64,000 nucleotides of DNA. Source: Rheum nobile (Eukaryota > Streptophyta > Magnoliopsida > Caryophyllales > Polygonaceae). The translations under genes and the position numbers were made by a program. Each line of letters starts with the position of its first letter. Positions within the stretch are counted from its first letter, which is position 1. The stretch lies in assembly GCA_027886185.1 (NCBI GenBank), contig WOAB01000158.1:124001-188000 (forward strand), written 5' to 3'. The notes under the pieces were generated by a model. It saw only the letters and a program-made list of their open reading frames with translations. It was not told the origin of the DNA and did no database searches. Shown here piece after piece: positions 46,165 through 56,103 of the stretch.

Positions 46165-46737
46165 TGATGCGTTCCGGGGGTGTGCAGTCTCGGAACGACT
46201 CGTCTTTGCACGGATCTAGATCGAGATATTCACCGGGACGTCGCTAGATAAGCACGAACAAGTCGTGGGGTAGTGTTTGGGATAGGGTGCAGTATCGTCT
46301 GCAGCGGAGGAAGGGAGATGAGAGGGATATGTTTGGAGTTTAATGCAACTACCAAAACGGATTCAAAATCAAGGGTGACGTTGAAGCAAAGGAAGGAGCA
46401 TCAACACTCAACTTAAGCTTTGCTATTCAATTCAACGTGAGAAATAAAGAGTACAACGAAGAGTATTTAAAGGGAGTGGGCACGGCTAAGAACCCTAATG
46501 GGCTTGGGCCGTGACACACCTATGGGCTAGCCCACTATGCAATAGTGGAGCAACGCCCGAAATAGAAAGTGCATAAAATAGAAACTACTTAAAAGGGAAA
46601 CATACTAAAACAGGAAATCAGTAAAAATAGGGAAATATATAATAAACTAGACTAAGTCTTGAACCAAGGTGGACGCCATGGTCTCGGGCGCCTCGGGCTC
46701 GTCAGGGGCCGGCTTGGTTCGGGGTCGGGACGCATCA
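46165..46737 (-). repeat. 3' LTR of the gag-only element
   Basis: 573 bp, TGATGCGTTCC to GGACGCATCA on the plus strand, nearly identical to 48386-48958. The gag-like ORF ends inside it at 46652. Confidence 0.92.
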
Positions 46738-47749
46738 TCCTCCCTCCCTTAGATTCGAAGCGTCCTCGCTTCGAGCTTGGTGGGGCTAGGGAGAGGAAGC
46801 ACTCGATCGGTAGTAGATAGACGATGTCGGGAGCGGGTCCGACTCTTGGAACCTCAAATGTGATCGAGTAGTACTCGGGTCCAGGAGAGGGCGCGTCGTC
46901 TGGTGCATAAGTGGACAGCAATGGGCTTGAGCCCGTGGGAACTTGCACGGAAATCTTCGCGTCGAGTTTTGGCTCTGTAGGTGCCGCCTTGAATTTTGGC
47001 GCCGGAGGCGTCGCGATGATTGTCTGCTCCACGATGAATTCGAGCTCGGTGGGCGCCGCGATGATTTTTGGCTCGGAGGGCGCCGCGATGAACTCTGACT
47101 CGGTGGGCACCGTGATGAAGACCGGCTCGGTGGGTGCCGCGATGAAGACCGGCTCGGTGGGCGCCGCGATGAACTCTGGCTTGTTGGGCGCCGCGATAAA
47201 CTCTGTGACTTGAGGCGCCGCGTTGAGCATGGGATCTGGGGCACGCGTTGGGACGCGCTCAGGGAGACGCGCTAAATCTGGGACACGTGCTGGTGTTGAG
47301 GCGATCGTAGTAGATCGCGTTGAATAAGAATGCGTTGGACGCGGTCTTGTTCTTCTGTATGAATGGGCGGCGTAGGCTACTGGGTCAACTTGGGGAGCAA
47401 AATGTCGAGTCATCAAGTAAACAAGTTGCTCCCAAGTTTCCACGGGTTGTAAAGCGCGGTCCCATCTCTTGTCTTCGACGCGACACCACCAATCCCACGC
47501 GTAGCCAGCGAGGCAATTGATTGCGATGTCGCATTGCTCAACTTCGTCGTAGTCCCATTGGCGAAAGTAGTAAGCCATGTGCCGGGACCACTCCAGGAAC
47601 TCTTCGGCATCACCATAAAAACGTCGACGACGCAAGCGGATCTCGGGTGGACGCCAATCCGAAAGTCGACATGCCATGCCAAATTTAACAAATTTCTTTT
47701 CTTTCTCTTTTTTTTTTTTATTCTCTCCCTCTAATTTTTTTTTTCTCAC
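46652..47749 (-). CDS. Gag-like protein with a nine-residue tandem repeat
   Basis: The open frame runs from 47749; a second ATG at 47677 (MACRLSDWRPPEIRL) is an equally good start because the first 24 residues are nearly all K and E. The N-terminal third resembles a retrotransposon gag domain (FYGDAEEFLEWSRHMAYYF, then CLAGYAWDWWCRVED, then WEQLVYLMTRHFAPQ). The middle (plus-strand about 46975-47215) is a tandem array of FIAAPTEP-type nine-residue units. There is no zinc knuckle or protease. The last 86 bases lie in the 3' LTR. It is uninterrupted, consistent with a young insertion. It probably packages element RNA in particles made with another element's enzymes. Confidence 0.7.
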   Translation of the reverse strand: MRKKKLEGENKKKKEKEKKFVKFGMACRLSDWRPPEIRLRRRRFYGDAEEFLEWSRHMAYYFRQWDYDEVEQCDIAINCLAGYAWDWWCRVEDKRWDRALQPVETWEQLVYLMTRHFAPQVDPVAYAAHSYRRTRPRPTHSYSTRSTTIASTPARVPDLARLPERVPTRAPDPMLNAAPQVTEFIAAPNKPEFIAAPTEPVFIAAPTEPVFITVPTESEFIAAPSEPKIIAAPTELEFIVEQTIIATPPAPKFKAAPTEPKLDAKISVQVPTGSSPLLSTYAPDDAPSPGPEYYSITFEVPRVGPAPDIVYLLPIECFLSLAPPSSKRGRFESKGGRMMRPDPEPSRPLTSPRRPRPWRPPWFKT

Positions 47750-48371
47750 AATTTATTTATTTTTTGTTTAAAATTTAAAACAAAGCAAACAAATCTAACC
47801 TAATCTAATCTCTCTCGGTCTTCCTGTACGTTGCAGCGGCAACCTTGGAGGAGCGCACACCAGAACGGAGAACGGAGGTGATGGAGGTTGGGCGTGGCCG
47901 ACGACGGAGCCGCTGGGACTCAGGACTCCGATCTGGGGGACCGGGGCGCCGCGTGGCTGGGGTGGGTTCGGGCGTACTCAGCGACGCGTTGGACGACTGC
48001 AGATCTGGCGAGTAGATCCGGCAGCGGAAGAAGGTAGTGCTGGTGCGGGGCCGGATTCGGTGGCGGTGCGAGGCGGAGATGGGGGGGTGGGGGTCCTGCA
48101 GATCGGGGCTGGAGGCGGGCGATCTGGACGAATAGGGGCGGCGGAGACTGTGGAGGGCGGTGCGAAACAGAGGAGGTCGGATCTGCGGCGTGCGAGCGGT
48201 GGTACGGCGGATCTGCGGCGGGGGAGACGATGGCCTCGTCGGCGGGCTGGCTGTGCAGAATCGGTGATGCGTGATGATGATGAACAGTAATCCACGATGA
48301 ACAGTGGTATTCTGACGTTGAACAGTGAACGGTGATTCGGGTGGCGACTCGGGGTGGCTCGATCGACTGGC

Positions 48372-48383
48372 GCTCTGATACCA
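48372..48383 (-). other. Primer-binding site (initiator Met tRNA) of the gag-only element
   Basis: The minus strand reads TGGTATCAGAGC two bases inside the 5' LTR. This gives the element its minus-strand orientation. Confidence 0.9.
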
Positions 48384-48385
48384 GT

Positions 48386-48958
48386 TGATGCGTTCCGGGG
48401 GTGTGCAGTCTCGGAACGACTCGTCTTTGCACGGATCTAGATCGAGATGTTCACCGGGACGTCGCTAGATAAGCACGAACAAGTCGTGGGGTAGTGTTTG
48501 GGATAGGGTGCAGTATCGTCTGCAGCGGAGGAAGGGAGATGAGAGGGATATGTTTGGAGTTTAATGCAACTACCAAAACGGATTCAAAATCAAGGGTGAC
48601 GTTGAAGCAAAGGAAGGAGCATCAACACTCAACTTAAGCTTTGCTATTCAATTCAACGTGAGAAATAAAGAGTACAACGAAGAGTATTTAAAGGGAGTGG
48701 GCACGGCTAAGAACCCTAATGGGCTTGGGCCGTGACACACCTATGGGCTAGCCCACTATGCAATAGTGGAGCAACGCCCGAAATAGAAAGTGCATAAAAT
48801 AGAAACTACTTAAAAGGGAAACATACTAAAACAGGAAATCAGTAAAAATAGGGAAATATATAATAAACTAGACTAAGTCTTGAACCAAGGTGGACGCCAT
48901 GGTCTCGGGCGCCTCGGGCTCGTCAGGGGCCGGCTTGGTTCGGGGTCGGGACGCATCA
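48386..48958 (-). repeat. 5' LTR of the gag-only element
   Basis: Same 573-bp sequence, differing by one base near 48434. On the minus strand it is followed by two bases and the primer-binding site. Confidence 0.92.
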
Positions 48959-48963
48959 TTACT

Positions 48964-49792
48964 CCATCTCTATTCCGCACACCAATGATGAGATCTTTGT
49001 TACTTTCATCTATGCATTCAACGATCGTGCAAGTCGTGTCTTTGTGTGGAATGATTTGCAGTCTCTTGGTTCCACTATTGTTTCCCCATGGTTGGCTCGT
49101 GGGGACTTCAATGTTGTTCTTAACTCCGAGGAAAAGATTGTTGAGGGGCGTAACTTTCCCGGTATCATCTCTGATGAGCTGTCTGTCTGCCTTGAGAATT
49201 CTGGTCTCTTTGACATGAGTTTCAGTGGAAATCTATTAACTTGGAACAATAATCACAAAAGGGGAGACCGTATTTGGTGTAAGCTTGATCGAGTGTTGAT
49301 CAATAGCCCTTGCCTCCTTTCCTACCCTCGGGCACATGCTTACTTTCCTACCCAAAGTCCTTCCAACCACTCCCCTGCCACAGTCTCCTTCGGCTCTGCT
49401 ATTAGTCCTCAGTGTATTCCTTTCAAGTTCTGTAATGCATGGGCAACTCATGATTCATTCTTGCAAACTGTTGAAGAGGTTTGGAACTCTCATATCCTTG
49501 GGCTGACAATGTTCCAAATTGTTAAGAAATTAAAGGCTCTCAAGGCAAAGCTGAGGAAATTCAGCTCTGTGAAGTTGGAAACCTCACACCAGAATGTTGC
49601 TTCTATTCGCCATGCCCTTGAAGATCTGCAAATCCAATCTTATAATAGGACTTTTGACCATGTGATTCAGAATGGTAAGATCAGAAGTCATGAGAAGTTG
49701 AAAAGTGACTTGAAGGCCCTCTCTCCGATCTCTCATCAACTGGCCAAAGCCAAATGGATCAGATTTGGTGATCATTGCTCAAGCTACTTTTA
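48964..49792 (+). pseudogene. LINE D endonuclease, main part
   Basis: It resumes after TTACT with FVTFIYAFNDRASR, then the catalytic-type motif WLARGDFNVVL, then NLLTWNNN, WCKLDRVLIN and SNHSPATVSF in place of the usual SDH motif. A long linker (KLKALKAKLRKFSS, KAKWIRFGDHCSSYF) leads toward RT. It is open from 49044 to 49791. Confidence 0.85.
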
Positions 49793-50839
49793 AAACCAAA
49801 TTAGAAGCCAGAGAAGAAGGAATTTTATGGGTCTTATCTTGGAGGAAAGTGGCAACAGATTAACTGATCAATCTTCTATATGCGCTCCATGGGCTTCCCT
49901 GATCGCTTTGTTCAGTGGATTAAGAGTTGAATTACCACGACCTCTTTCTCCTTCTCAGTCAAATGTTCTCTAGAAGGGTTCTTCAAGGGCAAGCGGGGCA
50001 TTCAGCAAGGCGATCCCTTCTCCCCTATCTTTTCACCATTGTTGTGGAATTTTATCTTGCATGACTAAATCACTTGCTTTAGACCCTGCTTTCTCCTTCC
50101 ACCCTAGGTGTGCCCCCACCCAGCTTACTCATCTTGGCTATGCGGACGACTTGCTTATTTTCTGTAAAGGGGATGTTGGTTCTGTGATGGCGATCAAGAA
50201 TCTTCTTGACAAGTTTGATGATATGTTGGGTTTATGGGTTAATGCTGTGAAGACTAGCATCTATTTTGGCGGTGACTGTGATGATTGGAAATCAGATATT
50301 CTCCAGGGCCCCTGCTTTACTAATGGTTCTTTACCTATGACCTACGTTGGGGTGCCAGTGGGTTCCCATAAGCCAAAATTTGTGATTTTGACCCTCTCAT
50401 CAACAAGATGACTTCCAAGGTTAAATCTTGGACCACTAGGCACTTCTCCTATGCCGGCCGTATGGAGATCCTTTGGGCTGATCTTTATGGTATCCAAAGC
50501 TTTTGGTGCAAAGTTATCCCTTTCCCTAATTCTGTCTTGTCCAAGGTTCAGGGCATTCTCAGATCTTTCCTCTAGTCCGGAGATGTGATTTCAAAACGAT
50601 GCTTGATATCCCGAAAATTGATTTACAGGCCAAAAAGTGAGGGAGGTCTTGGTTTTAAGGAACTTCTTTCTTGGAATAAGGCCTCATTATGCAAGTCTGT
50701 AGTTGAGCTCGCCTCCCCGGAGGCTCAAAATGCTTGGACTAATTGGGACAATCATCATTTTACTCATGTCCAGTCTATTTGGGATATCTAGGCTAAGCCC
50801 CAAGACAATTGGATATGGAAATCTCTTCTTGGCGCCAGG
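49793..50839 (+). pseudogene. LINE D reverse transcriptase, internally deleted
   Basis: After a stop at 49791 the RT fingers are largely missing. Palm sequence appears from about 49870, with a stop at 49972 and shifts up to 50060. YADD is intact at 50139-50150 in a 116-codon open stretch. The thumb and connection region (SEGGLGFKELLSWNKASL) runs to about 50790 with more stops. The gypsy element interrupts it at 50845. Confidence 0.8.
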
Positions 50840-50844
50840 GACGC

Positions 50845-51635
50845 TGATAGCTCCATGATCCCCTCGATGACGGCAAAGGACGAAGAGGAAGCAATGAAGG
50901 TGTGTTCGAATGGCCCGGTGACGCGGGTTCATCTAGTCCTAAATGGGTCCTCCTCTTGACCTATGAAGGATTAGGTCAGGTTCCGTCTTAACCGATCCCG
51001 CCAAGAAGACGAAGACGACGAGATCGCGGAAGCAGAACGAAGCAGCCAAGAACTCGACCCAGAACTCGACCGAGTTCTGGACCGAGTTATTGCTCCAACC
51101 AAGAACTCGACCCAGAACTCGACCAAGTTCTGGACCGAGTTGTTGCTCCAGCTAAGAACTCGACCCAGAACTCGACCGAGTTCTAGACCGAGTTCTGGTT
51201 CCAAATCGAAACTCGGCCAAGAACTCGACCGAGTTCCTGCCCGCGCAGCGATCTCAACTTCCGTCGTTTTGTTGAACAATTTATTATTATTTCTTTTATC
51301 GCTATTTAAACCCAGAAACCCTAGTTTGTAATCTTTACGTTGAATTTGAGTAGTAAAGTTGAGTACGCTCCTTCCCTTGAGTTCCAACGTCAACTCTTCG
51401 ATCCCACGGATCGTCTATCCTGTAGCTTGTCGCTTCGAGCAATTGTTCATCGTCTCTTCGGTGTTTGTGATCATCTCTTTGATCCTTTCGTTCATCACTT
51501 TGAACGCGTTTGAGGGTTATCTCTTTAGCCCTAGGAAAGCCATCACTTTGGCTACAGAAGAGAAGGAATCGAATTCAAGCTTGAGGAATCAAAGATCCTG
51601 CGTTGCAGACAACACTTCAGGGGTTGTTCGCATCA
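50845..51635 (+). repeat. 5' LTR of the gypsy element
   Basis: TGATAGCTCCATGATCCCC to GGTTGTTCGCATCA. It lacks about 67 bp present in the 3' LTR (57568-57634) and has fewer CTCGACCGAGT tandem units (51050-51235). Otherwise it is collinear with 57490-58384. Confidence 0.9.
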
Positions 51636-51637
51636 AC

Positions 51638-51650
51638 TGGCATCAGAGCC
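51638..51650 (+). other. Primer-binding site of the gypsy element
   Basis: TGGCATCAGAGCC lies two bases after the 5' LTR. It differs by one base from the TGGTATCAGAGCC site complementary to initiator Met tRNA. Confidence 0.85.
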
Positions 51651-52511
51651 TATCCAAGCTAAGTTTGTTTTTCTCTCTTATTGTGATTCTTGAAATTTTC
51701 CGCTTGCAAACCCATAAATTTGTTTTCTCTCACCACCACCATTACCGGATTTTCCCACCACCACCGTCCACCGCCACCACCCCCTTCCACCACTTCTCTC
51801 TCACGGCTGAACCCTAATTTCCCTTAGGTTTTGGTTACTTTTCCAACATCCCTAAACCTTATCCTCTAGCAAATCTTGTTTCCTTAATTACATACTTGAT
51901 TTCCTTGTTTCTTGTTGCTTAAGTCTTGCTTTATCTTTGGATTAATTGCTAGATTAGTTGTTCGATTTAATTCCCTCATAGTTGTTTTGTCTCTTCTTTC
52001 TTCTCCTATACTTGCTTGTGTGGTTCTTTCTTTCTTGATTCGCCATCATATCAAAAAAAAAAAAAGACAGTGTGACCGTATAAACAAAAACATACATACT
52101 ATTCTCACCTTTCATCAAACAAAAGAGGTTTGGGAAGACGGAAGCCATAAATTCCAAAAAAAAAACAAAGGGCAGAGAACGCACCATACGGTCATACTCC
52201 ATCTTCTCTTCTTTCATGTCTCTACGCAACACTCATTAAAAAGGGCAATATTTTCAACTTTCTTGTGATTAATTCTTCGAAACTTGACTTGATCTACTTG
52301 ACCTTGGAAATTTTGTGTGTTGTTTGGGACGTGATTTGCTAGTTTTTGCTTTGTTTCCCTCCGTTCAAGCCTCTCCCTCATCACGAGCAACCAAAATTAG
52401 TACGCCCAGCGGAAAATTTCTTGGTTCACTTTTGAGACAAGGACTTGGCTTGGACTTGTTCTTTTGCTTGGTGCATCTTACTTCTAGTGTTGCATGCTTC
52501 GTATAGGTACT
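51651..52511 (+). other. 5' leader of the gypsy element
   Basis: Non-coding, pyrimidine-rich, about 860 bp between the primer-binding site and the probable gag start at 52512. It includes an A run near 52052-52064. Nothing else was recognised. Confidence 0.6.
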
Positions 52512-54252
52512 ATGGATGTCCCTACCTCGAGCGTCTCTCCTTCTATGGACCACCATAGCCCCGGACACATGGACTCCGCCTATGAGCAACTTGATCACCT
52601 TCATGCTGCGAATGACTCGCTTCATGCTGCGAATGACACCCTGCACGCTTCAAATGAAGACCAAGCCCGACAACTCGCCGCGCAGGCTGCTGAGCTTGCT
52701 CACCTTCGTCGGGCCATGAGTGACATGAAGTTACCCACGACCGACCACATGTTGAACCCTACGGCCATAACCAACCAACCACTGGACCGCAAGGGTAAGG
52801 GCACCTTGTCTACCCCGCATGATCGCCTTCGCTCTCAAATCGAAGGCTAGCCTCCTAAGCGTGACGCGTCCCGCGTATGGTACAATCCCACATTTGCTCC
52901 GAGAGTTGAGGATTACACTTCGGATCTCTCCTGTCGTAGTGTCTGCGTCTCCAAGGATCCCCTACCATATGTCAACACCAAGGACCGTCGGGAACGAGGT
53001 CGACAACATACGCGGTATGACGATTCCGAGTCCGAGCATGATGATGATGATGATCGTGCCTCAGACCACTCCCGGGACGGATTTGATTACGAGGATGCGT
53101 ATGAGATGGAACGCCTCGAGGAGATGCGCCCCACGCGTCACGGCTACCGCCGACACTCGCCGGAACGGCGCCGCCCGAGCCCCGGGCGCTATGGACCGCG
53201 TCGCCCTGACATCAAGGTAAAACTCCCAAACTTTTTTGGTGAATTTGATCCCCTTAAGTTTCTTGATTGGCAGCAGTCCATGGAGTATGTTTTGAATCAT
53301 TATCGCTACCCGGAAGAAGAACGGGTTGCAACTGCCGCTTTACACTTCGACGGCGCCGCCAAGGCTTGGTGGCATCGTTTCTGCGCTGACCGTGAGCATC
53401 ACCGTGAGCGTCCAGTCACTTCTTGGCGCCATCTTATGCGGATCATGCGAAAGAAGTATATCCCCGAGGACTTTACGTCTGAAATGCGCCTAAAGATACA
53501 ACTAGCGGCCCAAGGTAACCGTTCTCCCCTTGACTTTTATGCTGAACTTGAAGAATTGTCCCACAAGGCAGGTATCCATCACACTGACGAGGACTTTCAG
53601 AGTATGTTCCTTCGTGGCCTGCATGAGCCTATTCAAAACCAACTTCGGGTGCTTAACATTCCAGACCTCCAAAAGTGCGCACATACGGCACAAGAGATAT
53701 GGTCGCAAGCTCAACCGGCTAAGCGAGCGTCTTGGTCCCGCACTAATCCAAGGTATGTTCCTTCCCCTAATTCTGGTTCTTTTTCTTCTCATGTGCGCTC
53801 CTCTTCGCAGTCCGCTCCCGCGACTACACCGTCGGCGCCGGCCACTCGGCCGAGCAATACTCTGGCGCGCGTCAATGAGCCACCGCAACATCGAGCGCCT
53901 CCTTCCGATGAAAGGGCGCGGGTCAAGATCTGTTTTAAGTGCCAATGGCATGGCCATATACAGCGGGACTGTCCCAACAATAAGCGAGTCCTCTTCTCGC
54001 ACACCTCCGGATACGAGTCTTTTGACGAGGACACCTCCGACATCGGGCCAGTCTTTGACACGTACGGCCAGGATGAGAAGGAGGAGTTGGGCGGTTACAT
54101 CTGCAGTTCCATGGATGAGCAAGGAAACATGCCTCTTAGCTTGGTTACACGCTGCGTTCTTACCGCCAAAGAAGGTACCTTACTTGACCAACGTGAAAAT
54201 TTATTTCATACTAAGTGTGCGGTACAGGGTGCTTCTTTGAGTGTCATTATAG
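52512..54252 (+). pseudogene. Gypsy element gag with zinc knuckle
   Basis: The start at 52512 (MDVPTSSVSPS) is chosen because it opens a helical, repeat-bearing N-terminus (HAANDSLHAANDTLHASN). A TAG at 52848, one C-to-T step from CAG, interrupts it. The same frame continues through an acidic D-rich stretch and the retrotransposon-gag domain (LPNFFGEFDPLKFLDWQQSM, then AAKAWWHRF, then FYAELEELSHKAG). A zinc knuckle CFKCQWHGHIQRDC lies near 53935-53975. The frame then shifts near 54253 at the protease. Confidence 0.85.
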
Positions 54253-54669
54253 ATGGTACGTGGGAGTTGTTGCAATATCATCAATGAAAATGTGATCAAG
54301 CACTTCAAGTTCGATACAACTTTGCACCCACAACCTTATAGCCTACAATGGATCTCTGAGGGTGATGATTCCAATGTTGTGAAGCAACAATGCACCATAC
54401 ATTTCAGCATTGGTCATTACAAGGATTCGGTGCTTTGTGACGTCGTACCCATGGATGCAACCCATCTTCTCTTAGGGCGACCTTGGCAATTTGACAAGCG
54501 AGCTCTTCATGATGGGTTCCTCAACAACTACGTCTTCATGCACAATGGAAGGAAGGTGACATTGCTTCCTATGAGCCCTCAGGAGATTATGCAGGATCAC
54601 GTGGAAAGGAACCGCGTCAAGGCCCTTGAACACGCCAAGGAGAAGGCAGCTGGCCGTGAGACACCCTAG
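54220..54669 (+). pseudogene. Gypsy element aspartic protease
   Basis: The region after gag (VQGASLSVIIDG) shifts frame at about 54253 and continues as GSCCNIINENVIK. The two together form the usual IDGGS-type active-site segment. A flap and the HLLLGRPWQFDK motif typical of plant gypsy proteases follow. It ends in a TAG at 54667-54669. Confidence 0.75.
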
Positions 54670-54741
54670 AAATCGACCCCAAAACAGCCCCCTAAGCCGT
54701 CCACAAATGGCATTCAAGGCTCGTGTGAGAACCGACTTCTA

Positions 54742-56103
54742 TTGGCTCGTTCTCGGGATGTCTCTCCAATCATTCAGGGACGTCTTCCTTGCTTTTTACT
54801 TGTTCCTTTCGCGTGTCTTCTAAATGTTAAAGATCTTGTTGACTTACCCCCTGCAGTGACTTCTCTTTTGCAGGAATTTGAGGATGTGATGCCCGAAGAG
54901 CTGCCCGAAAGATTGCCACCTAAACGTGGAATTGAGGATCAAATTGACTTTGTGCCAAGCGCTTCTCTACCTAACTGAGCTGCATACCGTGCGAGCCCGG
55001 AAGAAACCAAGGAATTGCAGCGCCAAGTACAAGAGTTGATGGATAAGGGCCACATCCGAGAGAGCTTAAGCCCCTGCGCCGTACCGGTCATTCTAGTGCC
55101 TAAAAAGGACGGTAGTTGGCGCATGTGCGTTGATTGTCGGGCAATCAACCAAATTACGGTGAAGTATCGACACCCTATTCCTAGACTTGATGATATGCTT
55201 GATGAATTGCATGGTGCCACATTATTTTCTAAAATTGACCTTAAGAGTGGCTATCATCAAATTAGGATGCAAGAGGGTGATGAGTGGAAAACTGCTTTTA
55301 AGACTAAGTATGGCCTTTATGAGTGGTTAGTTATGCCTTTTGGTTTGACCAATGCTCCTAACACTTTTATGAGATTGATGAATCATGTTTTACGGGCTTA
55401 CTTAGGCAAATTTGTAGTTGTCTACTTCGATGAAATCCTTGTTTACAGCAGGTCATTAGATGAGCATGTTGAGCATCTTAGGAAGGTCTTAGAGTGTCTT
55501 AGAAATGAGAAACTTTATGCTAACCTTGGTAAATGTTCTTTTTGCTCGGATTCCACTATTTTTCTTGGTTTTGTTGTAAGCAAGGACGGGCTGAAAGTTG
55601 ACCAAGAGAAGGTCCGCGCCATAGAGGACTGGCCACGGCCCACAACTCCAACCATGGTTCGTTCCTTCCTGGGCTTGGCTGGCTTCTACCGCCGATTTGT
55701 GCGTGACTTCTCCACCATTACAGCCCCATTGCATGAGCTTACAAAGAAGGTTGCGTCCATTGAGTGGACGACCGCACACGAGACTGCCTTCACCACCTTG
55801 AAGGACCGATTGTGCCACGCTCCTTTGCTAAAATTACCGGACTTCTCCAAGACTTTTGAGGTGGAGTGTGACGCCTCTCATCATGGAATTGGAGGGGTTT
55901 TGCTGCAGGATAGGCGTCCCATTACGTACTTTAGCGAGAAGCTCACAGGCGCCCCACTCAACTACCCCACGTATGACAAGAAGCTCTATGCTCTTATTCG
56001 GGTGTTGAAGACTTGGCAGCACTACCTATGGCCTAAGGAGTTTGTCATTCACTCGGACCATGAGGCGTTGAAGTACTTGAAGAGTCAGTACAACCTCAAC
56101 TGA
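54742..56103 (+). pseudogene. Gypsy element reverse transcriptase and RNase H
   Basis: The linker (LPERLPPKRGIEDQIDF) has a TGA at 54976 where CGA is expected. RT follows: SPCAVPVILVPKKDGSWRMC, then FSKIDLKSGYHQIRM, then MPFGLTNAPNTF. The catalytic motif is YFDE (55423-55434) instead of YFDD. RNase H starts FEVECDASHHGIGGVL and continues through PTYDKKLYALI and FVIHSDHEALKYL. A TGA at 56101 again replaces CGA. The frame is otherwise open for more than 1.1 kb. Confidence 0.9.

Larger units (their letters stand above)
46165..48958 (-). mobile_element. Young non-autonomous LTR element with gag-like ORF only
   Basis: The LTRs are 46165-46737 and 48386-48958, both 573 bp, and I see a single difference between them (A or G in 'gagatrttcacc'). 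The duplication TTACT lies at 46160-46164 and 48959-48963. LTR ends are TGATGCGT and ACGCATCA. On the minus strand a tRNA-Met primer-binding site follows the right LTR, and a purine tract precedes the left. The 1.65-kb interior holds one gag-like ORF and no protease, RT or integrase. This fits the gag-only terminal-repeat (TR-GAG) class described in plants. It depends on enzymes from another element. Confidence 0.9.

Noticed and set aside
46911..47213. Plus-strand repeat-rich open frame
   Set aside because: It is the antisense of the FIAAPTEP minisatellite in the real minus-strand gag-like ORF.
47920..48432. 170-codon minus-strand open frame in the leader of the gag-only element
   Set aside because: It overlaps the primer-binding site and LTR, is P/H/R-rich and matches no gag or pol domain; it is most likely leader sequence.
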